A DNA stretch of 64,000 nt from Psychrobacter sp. (GTDB taxonomy: Bacteria > Pseudomonadota > Gammaproteobacteria > Pseudomonadales > Moraxellaceae). The stretch spans positions 1-64,000 of the forward strand of contig JAGLBE010000001.1 in assembly GCA_018260445.1 (NCBI GenBank), read 5' to 3'. The notes under the pieces are model-generated. The model saw only the letters and a program-made list of their open reading frames with translations. It made no database searches and was not told where the DNA came from. The translations under genes were made by a program, and so were the position numbers. Position 1 is the stretch's first letter. Every line of letters starts with the position of its first letter. Below, in pieces: positions 46,874 through 56,399 of this stretch.

Positions 46874-47907
46874 AGAACGGGATTCGCTGTATTATTATCT
46901 GTTGTATGGTCAGTCGTCATCGCATCTAACGAGTCAGTTTCGGTGACAAGCCAGGATGCCACAGTAGCTGTTTGACCTTGGCAAAAAGTTAAAAAACTTT
47001 CCAATAAAATAGCGACCTCGTCGATATCGTTAACATAATAATGAGCAGCCGTTGGCTCAGACCCTACTTTAATCCCTAGTCCTTTGACTGGCTTTTCTTG
47101 AAGTTCTGCTAGGCTATTTTCGTCTTGTACCACTATAAATCCCGCCTCATCAGTGATATCATCGCCAATAAAAATAGGACATAGACGCTTACCCTTAAAA
47201 GTATCAAAAGTGTCAAAGGTATCAAAAGCGTCGTGTTGCATCAGCTTTAATAACGTCAAAATGGCTGTACCTTTGTCGACCCCCTTTGGAACAGCTTCCC
47301 ACACATATTTACCTTGCTTTAATGTCCAAGCTGAATCCTCTGTGATCGTCATTGCCATAATGCGATAGGCGACTTCGGCCAAACTCGGGTCTTGCCGGTA
47401 ATGCAGGGCGCAGGAATACGGCTTATTTTCAATCGTAAAGTCATTGTAAGGTAGACAAGATTGGATAATCTGCTGGCGTATTCTGTTGAGCTCTGACGTA
47501 TCAACGGTAACGGCGCTTAGGTGGGCACTATTTCTGTCAGCGTCAGTAGCAAAGGCACTGTCTTTAGCGCTACTGTTCACCTTATCTTGATAGCGTCCAC
47601 AATCTATTTCTAATCCGTGCGTTGCGGCAATGGGAAGTTGCAATGGCGACACCATTTGCTTTGCTTCAAAAAGACTGCGCCCGGTAACTATAGCGATTTG
47701 AATGCCAGAGTTTTGAATTTTTTGAATAAGGGTGAGCGTGGATTGGGGTATAAAGCTATCTTTAGGGTCTAGGGTAAACTGCGCCAAGGTGCCGTCGATA
47801 TCCAAAAATAAACAATAAACATTATCATGCGATAAATAATTAGCGAGGTTTTTCGGTTCAAGGTACGTCGTTGTCATCTTAAGGTTCGGCTTTACTGCAA
47901 AAGTCAC
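46870..47907 (-). CDS. otsB: Trehalose-6-phosphate phosphatase
   Basis: 345-aa HAD-superfamily phosphatase. Motif I is LFLDIDGTLAQF near residue 35 with the nucleophilic aspartate, motif II the IAIVTGRSLFEA region, and the C-terminal motif PIFIGDDITDEAGF carries the Mg-binding acids. The cap domain has the HYRQDP and WEAVPKGVDKGTAI segments. It starts with GTG at 47907, AAGGAAA upstream. It is first in the otsBA-acyl-CoA-dehydrogenase run. A DTFDTFDTFK repeat near residue 235 comes from a 9-bp tandem unit. The last 20 residues are N/T/D-rich. Confidence 0.93.
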   Translation of the reverse strand: MTFAVKPNLKMTTTYLEPKNLANYLSHDNVYCLFLDIDGTLAQFTLDPKDSFIPQSTLTLIQKIQNSGIQIAIVTGRSLFEAKQMVSPLQLPIAATHGLEIDCGRYQDKVNSSAKDSAFATDADRNSAHLSAVTVDTSELNRIRQQIIQSCLPYNDFTIENKPYSCALHYRQDPSLAEVAYRIMAMTITEDSAWTLKQGKYVWEAVPKGVDKGTAILTLLKLMQHDAFDTFDTFDTFKGKRLCPIFIGDDITDEAGFIVVQDENSLAELQEKPVKGLGIKVGSEPTAAHYYVNDIDEVAILLESFLTFCQGQTATVASWLVTETDSLDAMTTDHTTDNNTANPVL

Positions 47908-48021
47908 ACGGTTTCCTTTTCCATCTTAATCAAACGTTATATGGCGGCTTGATTCATTATAAAGTCGGCAACAACTGGCTATATTGCCTTAATTAAGATA
48001 GGCAAAACATCGCTAATGGCA

Positions 48022-48036
48022 GCGACAGGTTGTCGC
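48022..48036. promoter_or_regulatory. Palindrome in the ots upstream region
   Basis: GCGACA-GGT-TGTCGC, a perfect 6-bp inverted repeat about 115 bp before otsB, could be an operator. The rest of 47908-48276 shows no gene or other clear signal. Confidence 0.3.
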
Positions 48037-48276
48037 AATCCATTAGGATGTCAAATGAATTGACTAAGTAATATTGGTAGGAATTTTGTCATAAAGATGA
48101 GAGTATTACGATACAGTTCCTGTGTGATTGGGTAGCAATATGTTTTTTTGGTTAGTTATTTAGCATGCAACAAACTCATGTGAAATCTATGCTACTAGTT
48201 GAATAACCCAACCCTTCTGCAGCTTGACAATTTTAGAGCATCGATGGGGTGAGTTTCTCTCATACAGGGTTGCTGC

Positions 48277-49518
48277 TTACTTACCCGTCGTCATTTTCAT
48301 TAAGGTCGGCGCCGTCATGCCATGAATAAAGATAGAGGCAATGACCACAATGGAGCAAATTATCCATAACGACGTGCCCTCATCGGCGGCAAAAACGTCT
48401 TTATTAAGTGCATAAGCAAGGTAATAGAATGTCCCAATACCGCGAATACCAAGGCTGGCAATAGCGAAACGCTCTTTATAAGGGATATCTAGGCCTGTCA
48501 GTCCAACCCAACCAGCAATCGGGCGTATCAGTAACAATATTGCCAAACTTGCAGCATACACTTGCCAGGTCAGCTCGGTGCCGTGGCTTAAGCCTTGCCC
48601 CAATGCAATACCAAACACCACCAATACCAGCGACATCAGTAAGCCCTCAGATTGCTCGGCAAAGTCGTGTAATTCCTCATGATAATCGTGCCCATGCTGG
48701 GTACGACGAAACGCAAACGCCGCCACAAAGACGGCAATAAAGCCATAACCGTGGATAAACTCCGCCATGCCATAAGCCAATAAAGTGATGGCGATAACGA
48801 TATAGCCTTGCGATAGTGTCGTCTCTTGGTTGCTGCGTGCAAACACAATGCGGCCAATAAGTTTGCCAACCAAAACGCCAACCACCGTGCCTGCCGCAAT
48901 GCGCCAAAGCACATCCTTGGTAAACCAGTCAAACAGTAAGCTTGTGCTCACACCGTCCGCTTTGCCAAAATACTCAGCAATGGTGATGGCAAGGTAGACA
49001 AACGGAAAAGCAAGCCCGTCATTGAGCCCCGCCTCGGAGGTGAGGGTAAAGCGGGGGGTATCCTCACTGCCCTCATTGGGCGGCCCGACTTGAATACTGG
49101 CTGCCAACACGGGGTCGGTTGGGGCGAGCACTGCACCAAGCAATATAGCAGCCCCCAAGCTTAAGCTAAACACGTAATAGCCAAGCGCGGCCATAACGGC
49201 GATGCAAATGGGCATGGTGATTAATAACAGGCGAATGGTGGGTTGCCAGTGTTTATATTTAAACGGGGTATCAAGTTTAATGCCTGCACCCACCAAAGAC
49301 ACCAAAACAACTAGCTCGCTAACTTTTTCGATGAAGGTGCCATGTTCAAGCGGATTTAAAAAAGGTAGGCTGGTCCAGAAATAGCCCATTACTAAACCAA
49401 AAGTAACTTGTAGCATCGGTAAGGAGATAGGCAAACGTTTTAAATAATAAGGCGCAAACCCACCAAATAAAAAAGCGATACCGCACAGTAATAAAAATTG
49501 ATTGTAGTTTTCTATCAT
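48277..49518 (-). CDS. Cation:proton antiporter (CPA1-type, NhaP/CvrA-like)
   Basis: 413-aa membrane protein with about 12-13 helices that exchanges Na+ or K+ for protons. The ion-binding region shows ILLGAVLAPTDPVLAASIQVG and TLTSEAGLNDGLAFPFVYLAI, the paired motifs of CPA1 antiporters (the ND aspartate is the key residue). RIVFARSNQETTLSQGY and GIRGIGTFYYLAYAL are further family landmarks. Large cytosolic C-terminal domains are absent. It follows the ots cluster in the opposite sense of transcription order: it lies upstream on the same strand, so it is probably independent. Both genes could serve salt stress. Confidence 0.88.
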   Translation of the reverse strand: MIENYNQFLLLCGIAFLFGGFAPYYLKRLPISLPMLQVTFGLVMGYFWTSLPFLNPLEHGTFIEKVSELVVLVSLVGAGIKLDTPFKYKHWQPTIRLLLITMPICIAVMAALGYYVFSLSLGAAILLGAVLAPTDPVLAASIQVGPPNEGSEDTPRFTLTSEAGLNDGLAFPFVYLAITIAEYFGKADGVSTSLLFDWFTKDVLWRIAAGTVVGVLVGKLIGRIVFARSNQETTLSQGYIVIAITLLAYGMAEFIHGYGFIAVFVAAFAFRRTQHGHDYHEELHDFAEQSEGLLMSLVLVVFGIALGQGLSHGTELTWQVYAASLAILLLIRPIAGWVGLTGLDIPYKERFAIASLGIRGIGTFYYLAYALNKDVFAADEGTSLWIICSIVVIASIFIHGMTAPTLMKMTTGK

Positions 49519-49816
49519 AGTGGTTATAGGGTCTGTTTAATGGTGTAGGTAATCGCCAGCAATAACAATATTGACAGCAATGGCAGCAAGGGTAATAACA
49601 GCAAGGGTAACGGCAATGATAATAGCAAGTATAAAAAAACGCATCATCATGACCGATGTTTGCCGCAAAAACCGTTTAGCTTTGGTTAACATCCTATAAT
49701 GATTAGGATTCTTTAGTGACAGACTAGTGACAGACTAGTGACAGCCATGGGTTGCGATGACGCACAGGGATAACCCAAGGTTAATTTATTGCGGCTTATG
49801 GGGCACCATGCGTCAT

Positions 49817-49841
49817 TAAAAAAGCCAGCCGTAGCTGACTT
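49817..49841 (-). terminator. Rho-independent terminator after ilvD
   Basis: On the minus strand AGTCAGC-TACG-GCTGGCT forms a 7-bp stem (one G-U pair) followed by six T residues, about 45 bp after the ilvD stop. The remaining intergenic region 49519-49816 holds only short tandem repeats (GACAGACTAGT and AGCAAGGGTAA). Confidence 0.75.
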
Positions 49842-49880
49842 TTAAATCGTTAAGATGCTCTATTTTGGTTAAAATAATGC

Positions 49881-51821
49881 TTACTTTTCAACTTGGCTCA
49901 CATCCCGCACCGCACCCGTATCGGCGCTGGTGGTCATCGCCGCATAGGCGCGTAATGCTGGGGTGACATGTCGCACGCGGGATACCGGTTTCCATGCATG
50001 CTTACCACGGGCTTGCATTTTTTCACCGCGCATCGCGAGTGTTTCATCGCTAACTTGCAAGTTAATGGTGCGATTGGGGATGTCAATATAAATAGTATCG
50101 CCCTCTTCAACAAGAGCAATCGCCCCGCCTTCCGCCGCCTCTGGACTGGCGTGACCAATCGACAAGCCTGAGGTACCGCCAGAGAAACGCCCATCAGTCA
50201 ATAGAGCGCATGCTTTGCCTAAACCTTTTGATTTTAAATAAGAGGTAGGGTAGAGCATCTCTTGCATCCCCGGTCCCCCTTTTGGCCCCTCATAACGAAT
50301 AATCACGATATCACCAGCGATGATGTCATCGGCAAGAATGCTCGCCACGGCATCGTCTTGTGATTCAAATATACGGGCGCGACCGCTAAAAGTGAGGATA
50401 CTGTCATCCACGCCAGCCGTTTTGACCACGCAGCCTCGCTCAGCAATATTGCCAAACAACACTGCCAGTCCGCCATCTTGTGAATAGGCATGGTTGGCCG
50501 AGCGAATGCACCCTGATTCACGGTTGACATCCAGGTTTGACCACGACTTATCTTGCGAAAATGCTTGCGTCGTACGCACGCCACCGGGGGCGGCAATATA
50601 CAAATCACGAGCCGCTTCATGATTGGGATGGTCAATATTCATCACATCCCACATCTCAAGGGCTTCTTGCAATGTTGTGCTATGCACGGTTGGCAAATCA
50701 GTCTGTAATAACCCGGCACGGTTGAGCTCGCCCAAAATCGCCATCACCCCGCCTGCCCGATGCACATCTTCCATATGATACTTTTGCGTCGCTGGTGCCA
50801 CCTTAGATAGGCAAGGCACACGGCGGCTTAAACGGTCAATATCGGCCATTTTAAAGTCTACTTCGGCCTCAAATGCCGCAGCTAATAAATGCAAAATGGT
50901 ATTGGTCGAGCCGCCCATCGCAATATCAAGGCTCATCGCATTTTCAAAGGCCGCCTTGGTCGCAATCGAGCGGGGCAGGGTAGACGCATCATCTTGCTCA
51001 TAGCGACGTTTGGCTAAGTCAACAATGCGCCGACCTGCTTGCAAAAACAGCCCTTCACGCTTGGCATGGGTCGCAAGCAGTGAGCCATTACCGGGCAATG
51101 ATAACCCTAACGCCTCGGTCAAACAGTTCATCGAATTGGCGGTAAACATCCCCGAGCACGAGCCACAAGTCGGGCACGCTGACTTCTCAATCTGTAACAC
51201 ATCGGCATCGCTGATACTGTCATCGGCGGCATCAATCATCGCATCGACCAAATCCAGTTTGCGAATGGTTTTGCCTTGGCTATTGATATCAAGCTCGGCA
51301 TCGGGTGCATCGCCTGAGCCGTCGGTACTGTGGCTAATTAAACCCGAATCAAGGTCAGACGCTAACACTTTACCCGCTTCCATCGGCCCACCCGACACAA
51401 AAATAACTGGAATATTGAGGCGCAGTGCTGCCATCAGCATACCTGGGGTAATCTTGTCACAGTTGGAAATACACACAATGGCATCGGCACAATGGGCGTT
51501 GACCATATATTCCACTGAATCGGCAATTAAGTCACGGCTGGGCAACGAGTACAACATACCGCTGTGCCCCATCGCAATACCATCATCCACGGCAATGGTA
51601 TTAAACTCTTTGGCAACACCGCCCACTCTTTCAATCTCACGGGCGACCAATTGCCCCATATCTTTTAGATGCACATGCCCCGGCACAAACTGAGTAAATG
51701 AGTTGGCAATGGCGATAATTGGCTTATCAAAGTCGCCGTCGGTCATGCCTGTGGCACGCCATAGCGCACGGGCACCTGCCATATTGCGGCCTGAAGTCGA
51801 TGTTTTAGAGCGGTACTGCAT
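49881..51821 (-). CDS. ilvD: Dihydroxy-acid dehydratase
   Basis: Iron-sulfur enzyme of branched-chain amino acid synthesis, converting 2,3-dihydroxy-isovalerate and -methylvalerate to the 2-keto acids. It is 646 aa (E. coli IlvD 616). The signatures are [19 protein letters not shown] and [20 protein letters not shown], whose cysteines bind the cluster. [15 protein letters not shown] and [31 protein letters not shown] with the carbamylated-type region complete the fold. The start at 51821 is conserved ([25 protein letters not shown]). Single-gene unit ended by a clear terminator. Confidence 0.96.
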   Translation of the reverse strand: MQYRSKTSTSGRNMAGARALWRATGMTDGDFDKPIIAIANSFTQFVPGHVHLKDMGQLVAREIERVGGVAKEFNTIAVDDGIAMGHSGMLYSLPSRDLIADSVEYMVNAHCADAIVCISNCDKITPGMLMAALRLNIPVIFVSGGPMEAGKVLASDLDSGLISHSTDGSGDAPDAELDINSQGKTIRKLDLVDAMIDAADDSISDADVLQIEKSACPTCGSCSGMFTANSMNCLTEALGLSLPGNGSLLATHAKREGLFLQAGRRIVDLAKRRYEQDDASTLPRSIATKAAFENAMSLDIAMGGSTNTILHLLAAAFEAEVDFKMADIDRLSRRVPCLSKVAPATQKYHMEDVHRAGGVMAILGELNRAGLLQTDLPTVHSTTLQEALEMWDVMNIDHPNHEAARDLYIAAPGGVRTTQAFSQDKSWSNLDVNRESGCIRSANHAYSQDGGLAVLFGNIAERGCVVKTAGVDDSILTFSGRARIFESQDDAVASILADDIIAGDIVIIRYEGPKGGPGMQEMLYPTSYLKSKGLGKACALLTDGRFSGGTSGLSIGHASPEAAEGGAIALVEEGDTIYIDIPNRTINLQVSDETLAMRGEKMQARGKHAWKPVSRVRHVTPALRAYAAMTTSADTGAVRDVSQVEK

Positions 51822-52068
51822 AGTCTGTCCTTAATCATAGGGTTCGAGTGGTCGCTTTTAAGCTTATGTCATTGCTAACCTATTGGCACTGGTGATCTAT
51901 TGTAACCGATACCTAGAGGCAACGTGACTGCAATTGTCGATTGGTCGTTCATAAATGGCTTGCTCACAAATAAGCAGTAGGGTGACAAACGCTGCGCTCG
52001 CTATTGATGATGAGTTATTAGATTATAGGGCTCTAAAGGGTTGATGAGTGAGTGGGCATAGAATTTGT

Positions 52069-52219
52069 AGCTTATCCCGCTTTTCGCTACTATCTTGGCA
52101 CAGCATGGGCGCAGGCACTACTGGCAAGTGTCGTTCCTGTTGCCTCGATAACGCCTCTTGCCAAGTGCCTGCAGGCCCATGCTGCACCAAGTATATCCGC
52201 TACAATCGGGGCTAAACCG
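52069..52219 (-). ncRNA. Structured repeat, copy 2 (flavo-1-like motif)
   Basis: Read on the minus strand it starts GTTTAGCCCCGATTGTAGCGG and ends TAGCGAAAAGCGGGATAAGCT. Between lies a long hairpin: CTTGG/CCAAG, CAGCATGGGC/GCCCATGCTG, CAGGCACT/AGTGCCTG and GGCAAG/CTTGCC. The 29-nt apex (52127-52155) is identical to copy 1. Stem changes relative to copy 1 keep base pairing. It sits between ilvD and an AT-rich toxin-immunity remnant. The remainder of 51822-52323 holds no gene. Confidence 0.6.
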
Positions 52220-52323
52220 CAGCCCTAGGCGACGTTTTTTGTGTTAAATTAAGTTTATGGTAATGAATTAGTGCGCTGGGCGTACCCTATAGCGACTCTT
52301 AAATTTCTTAAAAAGGGGTATAG

Positions 52324-52410
52324 TATTGCGTTGTGAAAAATCCACAAACTGGTGAAATACAAATTGATAAAAGTGGTAATGTAATTGACTTTGGAAGAGG
52401 AGCAAAATAA
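52324..52410 (+). pseudogene. Orphan C-terminal tail of a polymorphic-toxin-like protein
   Basis: A short open stretch after an in-frame stop at 52321 reads YCVVKNPQTGEIQID, KSGNVIDFGRGAK and a stop at 52408, directly abutting the next ATG. The NP-TGE-x(4)-DKSGNVIDFG-GAK ending is of a kind often seen at the C-terminus of polymorphic/contact-dependent toxins before their immunity gene. No start, delivery domain or catalytic part remains. It is AT-rich, unlike ilvD. The family is not identified. Confidence 0.45.
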
Positions 52411-52728
52411 ATGGCTATAAACCTAGTTTGCTATACTGAATTTAGTGATATCAAGGCTGAGAATTTAAATACAAAAGTATCTCAAGATGCCTTATTTAGA
52501 AACGATGATTTTCTAATATACAAAGTTTCTAAATATACAGGTTCACTTGAAGATATAGGTATATATATTGGTGACTATCATCCAAAGTCTTATTTTTTAG
52601 TTTGTTTAAACAACAAAGAAAAAGGTTATGAGGTACGATATATATCGAATCTAATTGCTCAAATTTATAAAAATAATGTTTTAATAGTATATGAAAACGA
52701 GATTATTTGGAATAATCCATTAGAATAG
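52411..52728 (+). CDS. Immunity-like small protein
   Basis: 105-aa protein with low-GC codon use, starting one base after the stop of the toxin-tail fragment, the coupling typical of toxin-immunity pairs. The sequence has no recognised motif: it mixes charged and aromatic residues (KVSKYTGSLEDIGIYIG, SYFLVCLNNKEKGYEVRYIS) and looks like a compact alpha/beta fold. GAGG lies before its start, inside the toxin tail. Function as an immunity protein is inferred from position and codon use only. Orphan immunity genes can protect against toxins of neighbours. Confidence 0.5.
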   Translation: MAINLVCYTEFSDIKAENLNTKVSQDALFRNDDFLIYKVSKYTGSLEDIGIYIGDYHPKSYFLVCLNNKEKGYEVRYISNLIAQIYKNNVLIVYENEIIWNNPLE

Positions 52729-52851
52729 AGTACTAAACCAACATTGAACCGCCCCGAGCAAGCGTAGTTCGGGTCAGCGATAGTGTAACCCACCAAATAA
52801 AAATAATGAATGGTAGGTTTAAAACAAATAAGAGATACCATTTTAAAACCC

Positions 52852-53559
52852 CTAAACCAACCGCAATTGAATCGCCTCATCCAATACCGTTAACCGCTCT
52901 TTCACTGTTTCCAACTCTGCTAATATAGGCAATGCGTAAACGGTGCGTAATCCTTGATACTCGCCAGATTGCACCACGCTTGCCCAATTATCATCGCTAT
53001 CTATCACCACCAGCGGCGTAGCACCTTTATTGAGCACAAACACATCACCATAAAAATGCCAATCGCTCATCGCAATTTTTAGCGCCTCCTCGGCCGTTTT
53101 ACTATAAATAGGGTCAAGGGTTTTGGCGGTATTGGTAAACTTGAGCCGCAGCGCAATCTGCAACCGCTCACAAAACATCACCAACGTGCCCGTCACTTTA
53201 ACTTGCCACGGCACGTTAATGAACCCCTCATCAATATTGAGCAGGCTCGCCACCGCTTTGGCGGACATTAACGTTTGAAACTGTTTTAATAAATCAGCCG
53301 TTAACGGATGGGCGGCCTTAATGTCATCGGGCAGGGCATCGTAATGGTATAAAAAAGGCAGCGGCGCATCTTGGGTTACTGTTTTATCGACAATCTTACA
53401 GTTATACACTTGCCAAGGGGTGCTGTCATCGGCAACAATCTGATTCAGGCTTAACGCATTAGGGTTTGGTTTAATGATGATTTGGCTTTGAGTAACGTTT
53501 TGCAATTGAGCAACATCTTGAGTTTGAGCACGGTTAGCATTATTTGCTGGGTTCTGCAT
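52852..53559 (-). CDS. Conserved-looking hypothetical protein
   Basis: 235 aa. I do not recognise a family. The N-terminus is Q/N-rich (NANRAQTQDVAQLQNVTQSQ). The body has alternating hydrophobic patterns (VPWQVKVTGTLVMFCERLQIALRL, FVLNKGATPLVVIDSDDNW) and no TM segment or signal peptide. Its C-terminus ends in a leucine-rich helix (LAELETVKERLTVLDEAIQL). It follows lipB on the same strand with an 86-bp gap. A G+C-rich short repeat element (CCCGAGCAAGCGTAG...AACCCACC) lies between it and the immunity-like gene. Confidence 0.7.
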   Translation of the reverse strand: MQNPANNANRAQTQDVAQLQNVTQSQIIIKPNPNALSLNQIVADDSTPWQVYNCKIVDKTVTQDAPLPFLYHYDALPDDIKAAHPLTADLLKQFQTLMSAKAVASLLNIDEGFINVPWQVKVTGTLVMFCERLQIALRLKFTNTAKTLDPIYSKTAEEALKIAMSDWHFYGDVFVLNKGATPLVVIDSDDNWASVVQSGEYQGLRTVYALPILAELETVKERLTVLDEAIQLRLV

Positions 53560-53645
53560 AAAGAAATCCGAATGGAGGAAGTATTAGGTAAACGGCTAAA
53601 AAAACAGACGCTGCTATTTTACCCTTTTTAAGCCTAAGTTTGAGC

Positions 53646-54659
53646 CTACAAATGGAGCAAGTTAGACGGCACACGTAAGGGGATGTCGCCGGCTTGGCGC
53701 TGTTTGATATTGTCGATTAAACGCTGGGTAATTTGCAAGTTGCTAAGCGATGCGGTATCTTTGTTAGTGCCATTAACATAGCTGGCTTTGCTAGATAAAT
53801 CAGGTGTTAAATCTTGAGCTATCTTAAGTTTATCGGGCGCATTGGCATGGGTTAAAGGCGGCAACGGCACAAAATCCGCCAGTCGTAGCATTTGCATCCC
53901 TGCATAGCCACACGGGTTAATGGCAGCAAAAGCGCTTAAATCGCAGTTGAGGTTTAACGCAATGCCATGATAACTAAAGCCTTGCTTGATTTTAAACCCG
54001 AGCGAGGCTATCTTGCCCAGCATCACATCATCCAACATAGCATCCCCCATCACAGCACCATCGCCGTCCGCCGCTTTGCTATAAATATACACCCCCGGCG
54101 CATCTTGGCGGGCTTTGGCGTAGTATTGGCCGGTAGCTTGAGCTTGAGGAAATTGAGGTTCAGGTTGCAATGACGATTGAGATAGCGATAAAGATAAAGA
54201 CGAGGGCGCCTCACTAAACGGATAAGAGAGCAGCGCCTCATTAATCGCATCCTCAAGACTTTGCTCAGCATGCGACACCAAATCCCGCACTGACCAGCCA
54301 AGGTTTTTTAAATCAAACAACCAATACAGCACCAGTTGCCCTTTGCCATGCCAAGTGACTTGACCGCCACGGTCGGTGTGAATAATCGGCGTGTTGCCCC
54401 GCTGCAAAATGTGCTCAACTTTACCCGCTTGCCCTAAGGTATAGACATCGTTATGCTCAACCACCCATAGCGCATCGGCGGAGCGTTGCCCATTTTTTTT
54501 TGCCTCAATGCGGGCAAGGGTTTGGGCAAGCATTTTGGCATGAGTCTGCTCATAATCCGCATGAGGTAGATAACATACCTTAACAGTTTTATCGGGTAAG
54601 TCAGCCTTCGATAAGTCAAGGTTAGAGTCAAACTCAAGGTTTTTATGGATTTTTGTCAT
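53646..54659 (-). CDS. lipB: Octanoyltransferase LipB
   Basis: Transfers octanoyl groups from acyl carrier protein to lipoyl domains. Motifs: HTDRGGQVTWHGKGQLVLYW, GVYIYS, KIASLGFKIKQGFSYHGIALN (catalytic lysine) and FAAINPCGYAGMQML (catalytic cysteine). At about 337 aa it is longer than the usual 210-240, because of an SSLSLSLSQSSLQPEPQFPQAQ insert near residue 165 and an extended C-terminus. The start chosen is MTKIHKNL (54659); the frame is open to 54701 but has no ribosome site there. It is divergent from an aldehyde dehydrogenase gene. Confidence 0.93.
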   Translation of the reverse strand: MTKIHKNLEFDSNLDLSKADLPDKTVKVCYLPHADYEQTHAKMLAQTLARIEAKKNGQRSADALWVVEHNDVYTLGQAGKVEHILQRGNTPIIHTDRGGQVTWHGKGQLVLYWLFDLKNLGWSVRDLVSHAEQSLEDAINEALLSYPFSEAPSSLSLSLSQSSLQPEPQFPQAQATGQYYAKARQDAPGVYIYSKAADGDGAVMGDAMLDDVMLGKIASLGFKIKQGFSYHGIALNLNCDLSAFAAINPCGYAGMQMLRLADFVPLPPLTHANAPDKLKIAQDLTPDLSSKASYVNGTNKDTASLSNLQITQRLIDNIKQRQAGDIPLRVPSNLLHL

Positions 54660-54819
54660 AGAAAGCCATATGATATTGCAGTAATAAATAGGGGTTAACA
54701 TAGCATAAAGTTAAGCGTTCATGATAGGGTTGTCATTGGCATAACTAACACTGCTTAATTTTATTTTTTACGCCACAACACAACGTAACACAATACAATA
54801 CAACAAAAGGATAGGTTGC

Positions 54820-56232
54820 ATGAGTCAAAGTATTATCACGACCAAAGACCAACTCACCGCTCAATTTGAGCATATGCATGCGCTAAGCCGCAAGGTGCCG
54901 CTTAATTCTTGGGTGAGCCGTGAGGCGCTGCTCGATAGTTTAGAGGCGATGCTTATCAATAATAAACAGAGTTTTGCAGACGCTATTTGTGAAGATTTTG
55001 GCAATCGTAGCAAAGATGAAACTGATTTTGTGGGGTTTTTCCCAAGCTTTCAGGCCATCAGCCATGCCAGAAAACATGGCAAGTCATGGATGAAAACCCG
55101 CCGAGTGGGCATCTCACCACTGTATATGCCCGCCCATAACGAAATCCAGCCGCAACCTTTAGGCTTAGTGGGGATTGTGGTGCCATGGAATTATCCGCTG
55201 AACCTGTCGGTAGGCCCAATGATAGATGCCATTACTGCGGGCAATCGTATCATGATTAAAATGAGCGAATCGGCGCCTAAGTTTGCTGAAGCCTTTGCGA
55301 CTGCCGTTGCCAATCATTTTTCACCGGATATGATTGCTGTAGTGGTCGGCGAGGTCGAGCTAGCTGCAGCGTTTAGCGAATTGCCGTTTGACCACCTGTT
55401 GTTCACTGGGTCAACCAGCGTAGGCAAAAAAGTGATGGCGGCAGCAGCGCCCAATTTAACCCCTGTTACCCTAGAGCTCGGCGGTAAATCGCCCGTGATA
55501 GTGTTGGACGATGCCAATTTAGAAAAAGTCGTCAATCGGGTCATGATGGGCAAAACGTTAAATGCAGGGCAAACCTGTATTGCGCCAGATTATGTGTTGC
55601 TGGATAAGTCACGCCATGATGAGTTTGTAACATTGGCCAAAGCTTGGGTGAAAAAACATTATCCCAAACTGGATAAGAATAATGATTATACGACTATCAT
55701 AAATAGCCGAGAGTTTGAGCGAGTGCAAGGCTATCTTAATGCGCTACCCAGCGAGCAAGTGGTCGCCTTAACCGATGTTGCGCCCAATCCTGAAAGCCGC
55801 TTGCTGCCGCCCGTTATTGTGGTCAACCCAGACCCCAACAGCGCAGTGATGCAAAACGAGTTATTTGCGCCTATCTTGCCACTGGTTCATGTCGACAATC
55901 AAAAAAGTGCGGTGGAGTTTGTCAATAGCCGACCCCGTCCACTAGCGCTATATGTGTTTGGCGATGATAAAAACGATCTTGATTATGTGCGCAACCACAC
56001 GGTATCGGGCGGCGTTGCGGTGAACGAAGTCATCTTGCACATTGCCCAAAACGACCTGCCATTTGGTGGCGTAGGGGCCTCGGGCATGGGGGCATATCAT
56101 GGCAAAGCCGGTTTTGAGCGCTTAAGTCATATGAAACCTGTATTTGTACAATCTAAGCTCAATGCTATGAATATCATGCTGCCGCCATATAGCAAACTGT
56201 TTAAAAAGGGCCTGCAGCTACTGAGTAAATGA
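54820..56232 (+). CDS. Coniferyl-aldehyde-type NAD(P)+ aldehyde dehydrogenase
   Basis: 470-aa aldehyde dehydrogenase. The class is indicated by the N-terminal AICEDFGNRSKDETDFVGFFPS. Catalytic features: VVPWNYPLNLSV, the NAD site LLFTGSTSVGKKV, the glutamate in LELGGKSPVIVLDD and the cysteine in NAGQTCIAPDYVLL. Relatives include CalB, which oxidises coniferyl aldehyde, but many such enzymes act on other aldehydes. AAGGA eight bases before the ATG supports the start. A clear terminator follows at 56326. Confidence 0.88.
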   Translation: MSQSIITTKDQLTAQFEHMHALSRKVPLNSWVSREALLDSLEAMLINNKQSFADAICEDFGNRSKDETDFVGFFPSFQAISHARKHGKSWMKTRRVGISPLYMPAHNEIQPQPLGLVGIVVPWNYPLNLSVGPMIDAITAGNRIMIKMSESAPKFAEAFATAVANHFSPDMIAVVVGEVELAAAFSELPFDHLLFTGSTSVGKKVMAAAAPNLTPVTLELGGKSPVIVLDDANLEKVVNRVMMGKTLNAGQTCIAPDYVLLDKSRHDEFVTLAKAWVKKHYPKLDKNNDYTTIINSREFERVQGYLNALPSEQVVALTDVAPNPESRLLPPVIVVNPDPNSAVMQNELFAPILPLVHVDNQKSAVEFVNSRPRPLALYVFGDDKNDLDYVRNHTVSGGVAVNEVILHIAQNDLPFGGVGASGMGAYHGKAGFERLSHMKPVFVQSKLNAMNIMLPPYSKLFKKGLQLLSK

Positions 56233-56325
56233 TTGACCTGCACTTATTAGACTTAACTTATAAATGGATAAGCATATTAGCACTTAGGTCTGTCAGTTTA
56301 ATGGTCAGCTATAGGCCTTATCATA

Positions 56326-56356
56326 ATAAAAAAACCTCCAAACGGAGGTTTTTTTA
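56326..56356. terminator. Bidirectional rho-independent terminator
   Basis: AACCTCC-AAAC-GGAGGTT with a run of A before and T after, lying between the convergent aldehyde dehydrogenase and cysE genes; it can work for both. Confidence 0.92.
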
Positions 56357-56399
56357 TGTGGAGTTTATCCGTTAAGCATTATTGAATAGAATGATAATA

